Source: Chloroflexi bacterium 54-19 (GTDB lineage: Bacteria > Chloroflexota > Chloroflexia > Chloroheliales > Chloroheliaceae). From it: DNA of 39,044 nucleotides. The stretch lies in the NCBI GenBank assembly GCA_001898225.1, contig MKTJ01000081.1, positions 1-39,044 on the forward strand, written 5' to 3'. Below, in pieces: positions 16,031 through 24,508 of the stretch (its first letter is position 1; each line of letters starts with the position of its first letter). Below the pieces are notes generated by a model. That model saw only the letters and a list, made by a program, of their open reading frames with translations. It was not told the origin of the DNA and did no database searches. Position numbers and translations under genes: made by a program.

Positions 16031-16062
16031 ACAAAACAAAATCAGGCGGGAAATACCGCCTG
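16031..16062 (-). terminator. intrinsic terminator after the diguanylate cyclase gene
   Basis: On the minus strand, CAGGCGG and CCGCCTG pair around a six-base loop (16043-16062) and are followed by ATTTTGTTTTG. It lies about 80 bases after the stop of the gene at 16140. Confidence 0.75.
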
Positions 16063-16139
16063 GCCCACATTCTAGAAATATTAAAGCCAGCGTTTGATAA
16101 TTCAGTGTAACCCAAATGAGGTGGCAAGTCAACGCCGCC

Positions 16140-17780
16140 TTAGCGTTGCGCCGGAAAAGCCTCGCTGTTTAACATGCCGGTCATCCGAATCCGGTTGCGC
16201 CCGGTCCTTTTGGCTTCATAAAGGGCCTGGTCGGCGGCCCGGCTTAGGCTGGCCGAATCCTTATGATTGCTCAAAGAAGCCATGCCGCAGCTAAAGGTAC
16301 TATAGAATTCGGTGTCCTGGACATAATGGGGGAACTTGGTAAAGTCCTCGCGGATACGGTTTATAACTTTGAGGCCGCTTTCCTCGCTTGTATCCGGCAA
16401 GATGATGGCGAATTCCTCGCCGCCATACCGCCCGATAAAATCGGTCCGGCGCAATCTGCTCAGCAAAAAGCGGGATAAGTTTTTGAGGACGCGGTCGCCG
16501 ATATGGTGGCCGTAGGTATCATTTACCCGTTTGAAATGGTCAATATCGAGCATGGCGAAAATCAGGTTGGTGTTCTTGCGCCGGGCCCCGATGATTTCTA
16601 TCTCAAGTTGCTCTTTAATCCGGTTGTGGTTGTACAGGTTGGTCAGACTGTCCCGCTCGATATACGAGCGCACGATGCGTGACCGCGAGGCGCGGGCTGT
16701 GACTACCGATACCAGGTGTTCCGGGGCGATGGGTTTAGTCAGGAAGTCGTCCCCGCCGAGTTTCATCGCTTGTAATTGCTTTTGCAGGTTCGTTTCGGCG
16801 GATAAAAAGACAATCGGCACGCTGACATAGCTGGCTTGCTGACGTATGACCGCCGCCAGTTCGAGCCCGGTGCAGTCCTGCAAATACATATCCATCAGAA
16901 TCAGGTCCGGGGCGAACTCGACCAATTGCAACATGAGTTGTTCGGCGTCGGCAGCGACCCGCGTGACCATCCCGGCCCGGTTAAGGGCGTCCGAATAAAT
17001 AGCGATAGCCGTGGTCGAGTCGTCTACCAGCAAAATCCGGTAGGCCGGGGCCAGGTAGGGAGTGGTCAGGTTGTCCAGCTTATCAATCAGTTCGCGAATG
17101 TCGACCGGTTTCATAAAGTAGGCGTCACCACCCAATTTGACCGACTGTAGGCGCGAGAAACCGTCTCCCCTCCCCGATAGAAAGACCAGGGGAATATTTC
17201 GTGCAACCCTGTCATTGAGGGTCTGGAAGAAAGCCGGGTCAATTTTATCGGCTTCGGACGCTACGATAATCGTACCGGGCCGGTGGTTCACGCAAAACTC
17301 GGTGACCCCTTCCGTCGAGGTAAAGACCTCGACCTTGTACCCAAAATGCCCGATGTTGCTGGCAAAGACTTCCGCCTCAGTGGTATTGGTATCTACCAGG
17401 ACAATCAGGCGGTTAGGCTCGGCCAGTTCAATATTCTCAATGAGGGGAGGTTCCGGTTCCGGCTCAGCTATGAAAGCCGGGGTGGGGCTGGCGGTAATAA
17501 GAGGCGTACCCTGGGAAAGATGCTGGCGGAGCGCGGCCAGTTGGGCCCTGATTTCCCCTTTCTGGGCGGTTGAAGCCGGTAAATCGTCGTTAAGCAACGG
17601 TTGGAGATAACCGGCCAGGTTGCGGGCAAGCCGGCTCAACCGGGTCTTCCCTTCGCCCCCGGCCTGGCGATAGACCTGGTTAATTTTCTGCTGGAAGTTT
17701 TCCAGGGTTGGTTTGTCCCAACCTTGTTCAAGGGTTTGCCACAGGTTTTCGGCTAAAGCCAGCGTATCTTCGATTGCCAA
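16140..17780 (-). CDS. response regulator with two receiver domains and GGDEF diguanylate cyclase
   Basis: This 546-residue cytoplasmic protein makes cyclic di-GMP. Residues 1-90 are helical, resembling a phosphotransfer bundle but with no clear phosphorylatable His. Receiver 1 (about 124-235) lacks the acceptor Asp: the strand reads GTIIVASEAD. Receiver 2 (about 247-365) is canonical, with the DD pair at 253-254, acceptor Asp 297 in LILMDMYL, and Lys 349. The GGDEF domain (about 375-535) has GGEEF at 453-457. An RRTD inhibitory site at 444-447 suggests product feedback. The order resembles PleD. The start is TTG (17780) with GAGGAAG upstream. Triple repeats upstream (17815-17865) may regulate it. 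Confidence 0.93.
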   Translation of the reverse strand: MAIEDTLALAENLWQTLEQGWDKPTLENFQQKINQVYRQAGGEGKTRLSRLARNLAGYLQPLLNDDLPASTAQKGEIRAQLAALRQHLSQGTPLITASPTPAFIAEPEPEPPLIENIELAEPNRLIVLVDTNTTEAEVFASNIGHFGYKVEVFTSTEGVTEFCVNHRPGTIIVASEADKIDPAFFQTLNDRVARNIPLVFLSGRGDGFSRLQSVKLGGDAYFMKPVDIRELIDKLDNLTTPYLAPAYRILLVDDSTTAIAIYSDALNRAGMVTRVAADAEQLMLQLVEFAPDLILMDMYLQDCTGLELAAVIRQQASYVSVPIVFLSAETNLQKQLQAMKLGGDDFLTKPIAPEHLVSVVTARASRSRIVRSYIERDSLTNLYNHNRIKEQLEIEIIGARRKNTNLIFAMLDIDHFKRVNDTYGHHIGDRVLKNLSRFLLSRLRRTDFIGRYGGEEFAIILPDTSEESGLKVINRIREDFTKFPHYVQDTEFYSTFSCGMASLSNHKDSASLSRAADQALYEAKRTGRNRIRMTGMLNSEAFPAQR

Positions 17781-17814
17781 AATTCTAATTACTTCCTCAG
17801 GATTGTTTTAATTA

Positions 17815-17875
17815 AACAGGACGCAACTAATAAAAGCTAGTAACAGGACGTAAAAGGAACAGGACTAATAAAAGC
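17815..17875. repeat. direct repeats upstream of the diguanylate cyclase gene
   Basis: AACAGGAC occurs at 17815-17822, 17842-17849 and 17858-17865. The 12-mer ACTAATAAAAGC occurs exactly at 17826-17837 and 17864-17875. The block lies 35-95 bases upstream of the TTG start at 17780. It could be a set of regulator sites or a small slippage/duplication product. Confidence 0.6.
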
Positions 17876-17972
17876 AGACAATTGAGATAAACCGGTCAGC
17901 GGTTTAATTCACACTTTATCCGAACATCTAACTATCTAACCAACTAACAGCCTGCCGGATGTTAACCCAAAG

Positions 17973-19736
17973 TCATTCGGCAGGAACGACGTTACCAAGA
18001 AGCTCATCTACGGACCCGGCGTTGGCGGGCCGTTTCAGGTTTTCCAGGAGCGGTTGCAAAAACCGGGTGTAGTAGCGCCGGGCTGACTCCAGGTCGCGCC
18101 GGGCGGCCTGGTCCTGGGCGGTCAGGCTTTCGTTAGCATTGGCGATAAGCAAAACCGCTGCGTAGAGCGACGCCATTGCTTCGGCCAGGTGCGGGGCGAC
18201 AATCTCCTGGGTGGCGCGGGGTTGGGCCAGCAACCGTTCGACTTCCCGTCCCACCAGTTCGATACAAATTTTTAGCGAATTAACCGGCGTCGTGAGGCCG
18301 GGCGACTGTATCCTGGCAAGCTCGTTTTGCAGGGCCGCGGCGTAAAGAGGCCAGGCGTTTTCCCGTTCCAGGGTCCGCAACACCTCGAACGCCACCATGT
18401 TTATGCCACCCTCCCAGATTATCTGGACCAGGCTGTCGCGCAGCAGGCGGGCATTCGGCCAATCCTCGATATAGCCGTTGCCGCCGCGCATTTCGAGGGC
18501 TTTCTGGGCAGCCTTTACGCCGTGGTCGGTCGCATAACCTTTTAGCAGGGCAATCAGCAACCTGGAGAGGACTTTAGCCTCGGTGGTCTGGCGCCGGTCG
18601 GACTGGTCGAGGCGGTAAGCGGCTTCCAGGAATAGCGCGGTCGAGGCGTCGCTATCAACCACAAGGTCGGCCAGTTGGTCGGCAAAAAGCGGTTGTTCGA
18701 TAAGCGGGCGGCCAAATGATTTACGTTCGCGCCCATGCAGGGTCGCCTCAAGGACGGCCCGGCGCAGGTTGGCGGCCCCGGCCACCCCGCTATGCAGGCG
18801 AGTGCCGTTGACCATTTCCATCATCATGACAAAGCCGCGTTCAAGTGGCTCAATCAGGTAAGCCTTGGTCTGCCGGAAGGTGATTTCGCCGCTTGCCATG
18901 GCCCGCGTACCAAGCTTATCCTTCAGCCGGTTGATTTCGTAAGAATTGCGGCTACCGTCCGGCAGTATCTTTGGGACCAGGAAAAGTCCTAGCCCACGAG
19001 TGCCGGGGGCCGCGCCTTCGGGCCGGGCCAGTGTCAGAATCAGGTCGGCCCCGGCGTTCGAGCAAAACCACTTATCCCCGCTCAGTTCCCACCATTCCTC
19101 TTTGGGGACCGCCACGGTCGTGGTTGCGCCGACATCCGAACCGCCGGTCTTTTCGGTCATGAACATGGCCCCGGTCAGGAGCCGGTCGTAATCCAGGGTC
19201 GTCAGGCCCGACAGGTAGCGGTCGAGCAGGGCCGGACTGGCGTACATTTTCAATACACGGGTCAGAATATCGGTCATGGAGACCGGGCAACTGATACTGC
19301 CGTCAGCCTGGGTAAAGAGGTACATGGCGGCAAATTTAACCAGTTGCGAGGTGGGGGCCTGGCGACCCCGGAAGCCCGGGCCATTGGACATTCCGGCCAG
19401 GCCGTTGCTGTAAGCCAGGCGGCTGATTTCGTGATAGGCCGGGTGAAAAATAAGCTCGTCTACCCGGTCTCCGCGCCGGTCGAACTGGCGCAGGGTTGGC
19501 CCATTCTTGTCGGCGGTAGCTATAAGCGGTTCAACCTGCTGGGCACAGACGCCGCCCCATTCGGTCAGAAAGTCTTTGGCCCAGGCCCATTCTTCCGGCT
19601 GGTTGGGAAAATAGCGGCGTAACAGGCGCTGCAAAGTGCGGTCCGCCCGGTAGAAATTATCCGGTAAAACCGGTTCAGGTATAGGATGAGCCAGGTAACC
19701 TGGTGTATCAGTTGCTTCAGCAACAAAGCTATGCAT
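17973..19736 (-). CDS. acyl-CoA dehydrogenase family protein, AidB-like
   Basis: This 587-residue flavoprotein is longer than ordinary acyl-CoA dehydrogenases (about 380) and matches the AidB-type branch, with an extra N-terminal helical section and a C-terminal extension of about 120 residues. Recognisable parts are GAMFMTEKTGGSDVGATTT (FAD-binding strand), WELSGDKWFCSNAGAD, KDKLGTRAMASGEI, and the GVKAAQKALEMRGGNGYIED region. The active-site area reads IIWEGGINMVAFEVLR, keeping a Glu. AidB proteins bind DNA in alkylation stress, but whether this one acts on acyl-CoA or otherwise is not known. The start is behind AAAGGAG, with a good promoter at 19775-19803. Confidence 0.9.
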   Translation of the reverse strand: MHSFVAEATDTPGYLAHPIPEPVLPDNFYRADRTLQRLLRRYFPNQPEEWAWAKDFLTEWGGVCAQQVEPLIATADKNGPTLRQFDRRGDRVDELIFHPAYHEISRLAYSNGLAGMSNGPGFRGRQAPTSQLVKFAAMYLFTQADGSISCPVSMTDILTRVLKMYASPALLDRYLSGLTTLDYDRLLTGAMFMTEKTGGSDVGATTTVAVPKEEWWELSGDKWFCSNAGADLILTLARPEGAAPGTRGLGLFLVPKILPDGSRNSYEINRLKDKLGTRAMASGEITFRQTKAYLIEPLERGFVMMMEMVNGTRLHSGVAGAANLRRAVLEATLHGRERKSFGRPLIEQPLFADQLADLVVDSDASTALFLEAAYRLDQSDRRQTTEAKVLSRLLIALLKGYATDHGVKAAQKALEMRGGNGYIEDWPNARLLRDSLVQIIWEGGINMVAFEVLRTLERENAWPLYAAALQNELARIQSPGLTTPVNSLKICIELVGREVERLLAQPRATQEIVAPHLAEAMASLYAAVLLIANANESLTAQDQAARRDLESARRYYTRFLQPLLENLKRPANAGSVDELLGNVVPAE

Positions 19737-19774
19737 CTCAAGTTCTCCTTTAGCCGAGCAAGTACCGTGCTTAT

Positions 19775-19803
19775 ATAATAAATTTTATCAAAAAAACCGT
19801 CAA
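19775..19803 (-). promoter_or_regulatory. promoter of the AidB-like gene
   Basis: On the minus strand: TTGACG (19798-19803), a 17-base A/T-rich spacer and TATTAT (19775-19780). It lies about 40 bases before the start codon at 19736. Confidence 0.65.
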
Positions 19804-19996
19804 GTAATTCTTCCTAAAAGCTTTAGGAAAATCTAACTATTGCCAAAGTTTGAATTATCTGCAAGCGGCAAAATAACCCTGACAGCCTGTTTAGCCGGGC
19901 TTTTCATTAGTGTTAGAATAAGTAAATCGGAAGATGGAAACTGTACGACGAGTCTCGACGAGAATCGTAACAAAATCTCAACGAAAGAGGTATTGA

Positions 19997-22201
19997 ATGT
20001 CTTCTGCAAGATTTATCGGCCCCAGGGCTGGCTCCAGGACTGGTTCCAGCGCGGGCACACCTCCGGCGCGGCTGGCTCCAAAGCTGGCTTTGTTGTCCGG
20101 TGTGCTTATTCTATTTTCTTTATTTCTACCTTCGATGGCGACCCCTACCGCCCAGGCAGCCCCCGGTGCTGCGCCCGCCGGGGCTTCGGTTTCGGTAAAG
20201 GTCCAGGTTCCGGCCAGTATGCGGACCGGGGTTTTCGCCCAGGACCGCTACCTGAATGTCCCGCCTGACTTCAGTATTTCGGTGATGGCCCGAATACCGG
20301 GGGCTCGCTTCATGGCGCTGGCCCCGAACGGCGATTTGTTTGTCTCACAGCCCGGTAATGGGCGTATCTGGCTGGTCCGGCCCCAGTCCAACGCCGATCC
20401 CCAGGTGACGGTCTTCGCCTCCGGTCTGCGCAATCCGCACGACATGGTCTTCCATACCATTGATGGTACGACCTATTTGTATGTGGCCGAAAGCAACCAG
20501 ATTAACCGCTACACTTATACCTCCGGCGACACCGCTCCCCAAAACCGGGAGATTGTGGTTAAGAATTTGCCTGACGCCTCCACCCCCGAACTGAACGGCA
20601 CCTACGGCCACCAGCTTAAAAATATTGCCCTTGGCCCCGACCATAAACTGTATGTCTCCATCGCGTCTACCTGTAACGCCTGTCTTTCCGATACGCAGAG
20701 CAACCCGGTGCGCGGGGCGATTTACCAGTACGATGCCAACGGCGCGAATGGGCGGCTCTACGCGCGGGGTATCCGCAACGCCGAGGGTCTGGCCTTCGTG
20801 CCCGGCACCAACGATTTGTGGATTGCCGTCAACAACCGCGATAATATTGCCTATCCCGACCCATCCTCGCCCGACTACAAAAAGGTAGTTACCTCTTATG
20901 TGGATAATCACCCGCCGGAGGAATTTATTAAGGTGCGTGACGGCGGCAACTACGGCTGGCCGTTCTGTAACCCCAACCCGGACTCTTCTTCGGGTTACGA
21001 CAACATGCCTTTCGACCGCGATGTCCAGTTCAATGCCGACGGTCACGTCGATTGCAACGCTATGGATAAGGTGAACAAGGGTATCCAGGCCCATTCGGCC
21101 CCGCTCGGCCTGACCTTCCTCCACGCTACCAACGCCCCGGCGGCCTACAAAAACGGCGCGACCATTGCCCTGCACGGTTCCTGGAACCGTTCGGCCCCGA
21201 CCGGTTATAAAGTTATCTATTTCCCCTTCGATAACGGCAACCCCGGCGCCCAGGTTGACCTCGTAACGGGCTTTGTGAGCGGCGGTAGCGTCTGGGGCCG
21301 CCCGGTCGATACGGCGGTGGACGGGCTTGGTAACCTGCTCATCTCGGACGACAGCAGCGGCACCATCTACAAACTGACCTATAACGCTCCGCCTTCCACC
21401 GGCAACAATGGCATCGCCAACGCCGACTTTTTGAAAGTCTGGCAGCGCACCGACCAGCCGGTCCAGGATGGCACGACCTCGCGTAGCTGGTTATGGGGTC
21501 CGGCCCCGTTCACGGGCGCGGTGACCGAACCGTACGCCAATAGCCCTGATGGAGTGCGCACCGTCCAATATTTTGACAAGAGCCGTATGGAGATAAATAA
21601 TCCGAACGGTGACCACAGCAACCCCTTTTTCGTCACGAACGGTTTGCTCGTCAAAGAAATGGTGAGCGGTCAGCTTCAGCTTGGGGATACCCAGTTCGAA
21701 GGCCGCAGCCCGGCGAATATCGGGGTGGCCGGGGATATAGATGATACCTCCGGACCGACCTACGCCACGCTCAACGGCAAGACCGGGGCGGTCGCGCGCA
21801 GCACTTCCCCGGTGACGGCGACCCTGACTCGTGACGGTACGGCTGGCGACGACCCGGCCAGTTTTGGCAAGTACAACGCGAAAGCGGTCTACTTCGTGCC
21901 GGAGACCGGCCACAATATCGCCTCGCCCTTCTGGGACTTTATCAACCAGAGTGGCCCGGTCTACGATACCAGCGGTAAACTGGTCCAGGCCAAATTGTTC
22001 GACCCGCTCTTTTACGCTACCGGCTTCCCGATAACCGAAGCCTACTGGACCAAAGTAAAGGTCGGCGGCACGGTTAAAGACGTGCTGGTCCAGGCGTTCG
22101 AGCGGCGGGTGCTGACCTATACCCCGGCCAATCCCGCCGGGTTCCAGGTCGAGATGGGCAACGATGGCCGTCACTATCACCTGTGGCGTTACGGCAATTA
22201 A
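19997..22201 (+). CDS. secreted PQQ-type sugar dehydrogenase with C-terminal TGH-type repeats
   Basis: This is a 734-residue exported protein. A long N-region is followed by a hydrophobic core (about 28-47) and a likely cleavage after TAQA (54). Residues about 80-465 are a sorbosone/glucose dehydrogenase-like beta-propeller, supported by FMALAPNGDLFVSQPGNGRI, GLRNPHDMVF, IRNAEGLAF, DGGNYGWPFC and IALHGSWNRS. The last 250 residues (about 480-734) are a separate module with VRTVQYFDKSRMEI, then VYFVPETGHNIASPFWDFI and VLVQAFERRVLTYTP. These resemble repeats in the polysaccharide deacetylase at 24509. AAAGAGG precedes the ATG by six bases. The substrate is unknown; PQQ dependence is inferred from family. 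Confidence 0.9.
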   Translation: MSSARFIGPRAGSRTGSSAGTPPARLAPKLALLSGVLILFSLFLPSMATPTAQAAPGAAPAGASVSVKVQVPASMRTGVFAQDRYLNVPPDFSISVMARIPGARFMALAPNGDLFVSQPGNGRIWLVRPQSNADPQVTVFASGLRNPHDMVFHTIDGTTYLYVAESNQINRYTYTSGDTAPQNREIVVKNLPDASTPELNGTYGHQLKNIALGPDHKLYVSIASTCNACLSDTQSNPVRGAIYQYDANGANGRLYARGIRNAEGLAFVPGTNDLWIAVNNRDNIAYPDPSSPDYKKVVTSYVDNHPPEEFIKVRDGGNYGWPFCNPNPDSSSGYDNMPFDRDVQFNADGHVDCNAMDKVNKGIQAHSAPLGLTFLHATNAPAAYKNGATIALHGSWNRSAPTGYKVIYFPFDNGNPGAQVDLVTGFVSGGSVWGRPVDTAVDGLGNLLISDDSSGTIYKLTYNAPPSTGNNGIANADFLKVWQRTDQPVQDGTTSRSWLWGPAPFTGAVTEPYANSPDGVRTVQYFDKSRMEINNPNGDHSNPFFVTNGLLVKEMVSGQLQLGDTQFEGRSPANIGVAGDIDDTSGPTYATLNGKTGAVARSTSPVTATLTRDGTAGDDPASFGKYNAKAVYFVPETGHNIASPFWDFINQSGPVYDTSGKLVQAKLFDPLFYATGFPITEAYWTKVKVGGTVKDVLVQAFERRVLTYTPANPAGFQVEMGNDGRHYHLWRYGN

Positions 22202-22227
22202 GTTTTTATAAAATAGGAGCCTGAAAG

Positions 22228-22893
22228 ATGCGTTTGCTGGTATCTCCCGCGGTGGCGGAGATGGGGATTGATGTTTGTATGGCCCTGGTGCGGGGCGCCG
22301 GGGTGTCGAACAAAAGTAACCCGTTGGAAAAGCGGAAAAAGGCGGTCGTGGCCGAGCTTCAACCCCAGGTAGAAGGTCTCCTTGACCACCCGGTCTTGCG
22401 GGAATACCGGCGATTGCAACAGGAGGCCGGGCTGGTGGACAGTTTGCCACCGGCCCAGCATCTTTTAACGTTGGCCGGGCGCAACGGTCGCCTGCCTAAC
22501 ATCAATACAGTCGTGGATAGTTACAACCTCGTTTCGGTCCAGACCCTGCTTTCTATCGGCGCACACGATACGGCCCATATCACGGGTGAAGCCGTCCGTT
22601 TCGTGGTGACCGATGGGAGCGAAAGGTATACGCCCCTCGGCGAAACCGCGCCTATACCGGTCTCGCCCGGCGAGTACGCCGCCATGGACACCGAAAAAAT
22701 CCTCTGCCGGATGGACGTTAAGCAGTGCGCCGAAACCCGCATCACCAAAGAGACCACCGGTTTTATCGTTTACGTCCAGGGCAACCGTGAAACCGAATAC
22801 TCGTATCTTCAAAAAGCCCTGACCGATGTCTGCGAACTTATAAAAGAGACTTGCGGTGGAACTTACAAAATCATCGAGCGAGAAATTTTATAG
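22228..22893 (+). CDS. B3/B4 tRNA-binding domain protein
   Basis: This 221-residue protein matches the B3/B4 domain found in the beta subunit of phenylalanyl-tRNA synthetase, here as a free-standing protein. The core is LPNINTVVDSYNLVSVQTLL followed by SIGAHDTAHITG and a later strand VTDGSERYTPLGE. Stand-alone B3/B4 proteins are thought to resemble editing domains, but their substrates are mostly untested. AGGAG lies eight bases before the ATG, and the gene begins 26 bases after the dehydrogenase stop, so the two are probably co-transcribed. It ends four bases before the stop of the opposing gene. Confidence 0.88.
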   Translation: MRLLVSPAVAEMGIDVCMALVRGAGVSNKSNPLEKRKKAVVAELQPQVEGLLDHPVLREYRRLQQEAGLVDSLPPAQHLLTLAGRNGRLPNINTVVDSYNLVSVQTLLSIGAHDTAHITGEAVRFVVTDGSERYTPLGETAPIPVSPGEYAAMDTEKILCRMDVKQCAETRITKETTGFIVYVQGNRETEYSYLQKALTDVCELIKETCGGTYKIIEREIL

Positions 22894-22897
22894 ATAA

Positions 22898-23407
22898 TTA
22901 TTCGGTTTTATTTTTTTCAGGGTGAAATTTCTTAAAAAGCTCGTTAGCTGGAAGGTCAAACAGCCAGGGTAGGGCCAGTCTTTCAAATTCCAGTTGAACC
23001 GTAGGGCGGGGAAAATCTTTTGGAACGAGGGCATTTTCGGTATTAAAACTTACCCGGAAATCTTCAAAAATCTGAATGGCTGCGATGTCCCTGACCGGCG
23101 TTTCGGGCGAATAAATGTTGCTATCGGGGAGTCGCAGGATGCGCCCCACGAAATGATAGAACCCGTAATAGTCATAAATCGGGTCGCCATCATCCTGAAA
23201 TGTGTAAACTTCGGCATCTTTACGGGGGTCAATGCCGAATTGCTCGAAAAAAGCTTTTATGGTCGGGGGAAAGTATTCGTAAGCCTTCACATAGTTCAGG
23301 CAATACCTACAGGAACATTCTATTTTGGATAGCTTTTGATAAGTCTCGGCGGTCCGTTCCTTATCAACCTCTAAAAGCCAGCCTCCGATTTCAACCGTCC
23401 TGAACAT
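22898..23407 (-). CDS. conserved hypothetical protein with CxCxxC cluster
   Basis: This 169-residue soluble protein has no function I can name. The N-terminus reads EIGGWLLEVDKE and is followed by CSCRYCLNY (about residues 31-39), a compact Cys cluster that could bind zinc. FFEQFGIDPRKDAEVYTF and a YDYYGFYHFVGRIL block follow. I recall uncharacterised proteins with the same order (Cys cluster, then an FGIDP-like turn, then a G-Y-H-x-G-R segment) in Gram-positive bacteria. The start is supported by GGGGA. It follows the PIG-L deacetylase by 23 bases on the same strand, so it is probably its operon partner. Confidence 0.75.
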   Translation of the reverse strand: MFRTVEIGGWLLEVDKERTAETYQKLSKIECSCRYCLNYVKAYEYFPPTIKAFFEQFGIDPRKDAEVYTFQDDGDPIYDYYGFYHFVGRILRLPDSNIYSPETPVRDIAAIQIFEDFRVSFNTENALVPKDFPRPTVQLEFERLALPWLFDLPANELFKKFHPEKNKTE

Positions 23408-23430
23408 ACTTTCCCCGCGTACCCTAAACC

Positions 23431-24210
23431 TTAATTACTCTTTTCCGGTGCTGGAGCAGGGACCGGGGCCGGTAAGCCGCCGTTCTCGACCCGGTGAAAG
23501 ACCTCGGCGGCAGCTAAATTGTATTTCTCGCCCATCTGGGCCACATTCTTGCGAATCCGTTCGCCCATCCCTTCGAAATCCGGCCCGGTCTGGGTCGTAT
23601 GGGCTTTGAGCGCCTCGATTTTCAAATCGACCGTTTCGGAGATGTCCACCGGGAAATTCGGGTTGGGCGATCCCGTGATATAGACTTCGAGTACCCGGTG
23701 CGGGAGAAAACCTTCCTGGAGCAGTTCCGGGAAGTCCCAGGGGTTTTGCGAGGCCGGGTAGACCGCCGCCAGGGCCGCCTGACCTGCCGCCAGGTGGTCG
23801 GGATGGTAGCGGCCCAGGAACATCTGCGGGAACCAGTTGCGTTCGGGAGACTGGCAAATCAGGCGTAACGGTTTGTAGCGGCGGTAGCAGCGCACCAGTT
23901 CGCGCCGCAGTTCCAGGCTGGGCGTTACCATGCCGTCCGGGTAATTTAAGAAAATGACCTCTTTTACGCCTAGAACCCTGGCCGCTGCCAGTTGCTCTTG
24001 CTGGCGGATTCCGGCCCAGACCAGGCGCTGTTCTGGCCCAACCTCGGTCGCGTCATCAGGGCCGCCACTCGCCCCGTCACTTACGATTACATAATAGACT
24101 TCCCAACCTTCTTTTACCCAGCGCGCCACTGTGCCACCGGCCCCAAATTCCGCGTCGTCCGGGTGCGCCATTACGACCATAGCCACGTTTGGCTGTGTTT
24201 GTTCGCTCAC
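23431..24210 (-). CDS. PIG-L/LmbE family deacetylase
   Basis: This 259-residue zinc-dependent deacetylase removes acetyl groups from N-acetylglucosamine-type substrates. AHPDDAEFGAGGT (residues 15-27) carries two metal ligands and the catalytic Asp. The third ligand is in GRYHPDHLAAG. A SDGASGG loop follows the second strand. Family members act on mycothiol or bacillithiol precursors, on antibiotics or on glycans, and the substrate here is not evident. Translation starts at GTG (24210) behind GGAAGGAAG. The C-terminus is Pro/Ala-rich. The CxCxxC hypothetical follows in the same transcription unit. Confidence 0.92.
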   Translation of the reverse strand: MSEQTQPNVAMVVMAHPDDAEFGAGGTVARWVKEGWEVYYVIVSDGASGGPDDATEVGPEQRLVWAGIRQQEQLAAARVLGVKEVIFLNYPDGMVTPSLELRRELVRCYRRYKPLRLICQSPERNWFPQMFLGRYHPDHLAAGQAALAAVYPASQNPWDFPELLQEGFLPHRVLEVYITGSPNPNFPVDISETVDLKIEALKAHTTQTGPDFEGMGERIRKNVAQMGEKYNLAAAEVFHRVENGGLPAPVPAPAPEKSN

Positions 24211-24508
24211 GAAAATCTTCCTTCCTTTTTACTTTTAGCTTATTTTACCGGCTTTTTAAATAATTCCTATTAAAGGATAAAAGCCGGGTCTTCTTCATTC
24301 GTAAAATTGCGAATTCAAAATTGCATTTTCCGGTCCGCCCTTGACTGATTCGCGGTTTGGCTGATTGGGCCGACCCAAAACAGCTAAAGGTGTGACTTTT
24401 ATGCAAAATTCGCATTATTATTTATAGGAGCAATACCCAACCTGGCCGGAAATGATAGCCGGGTGGTTCCCATGTATAGATTTAAATAGCAGCAGGAGTA
24501 TACCAGCC
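24211..24508 (+). other. intergenic region before the polysaccharide deacetylase gene
   Basis: This divergent region is AT-rich. GTGACT with an 18-base gap to TATTAT around 24391-24420 is a weak promoter candidate. Related A/T words recur near 24302-24330 and 24401-24415: AAAATTGC twice, and ATGCAAAATTCGCAT once. They may be binding sites, but I cannot define a motif. An open frame begins at 24452, but the ATG at 24509 is a better start. Confidence 0.35.

Noticed and set aside
17951..17984. CCTGCCG...CGGCAGG repeat at the end of the AidB-like gene as a terminator
   Set aside because: The arms are exact, but the 20-base loop is long, it overlaps the stop codon, and no T-run follows.
20345..21175. 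276-codon minus-strand frame opposite the sugar dehydrogenase
   Set aside because: It lies antisense to well-supported propeller motifs; the predicted protein is valine/glycine/arginine-rich shadow sequence without family motifs.
24425..24475. Possible riboswitch before the polysaccharide deacetylase gene
   Set aside because: A hairpin can be drawn from CCTGGC and GCCGGG, but none of the conserved cores of c-di-GMP, cobalamin or other known riboswitches is present.
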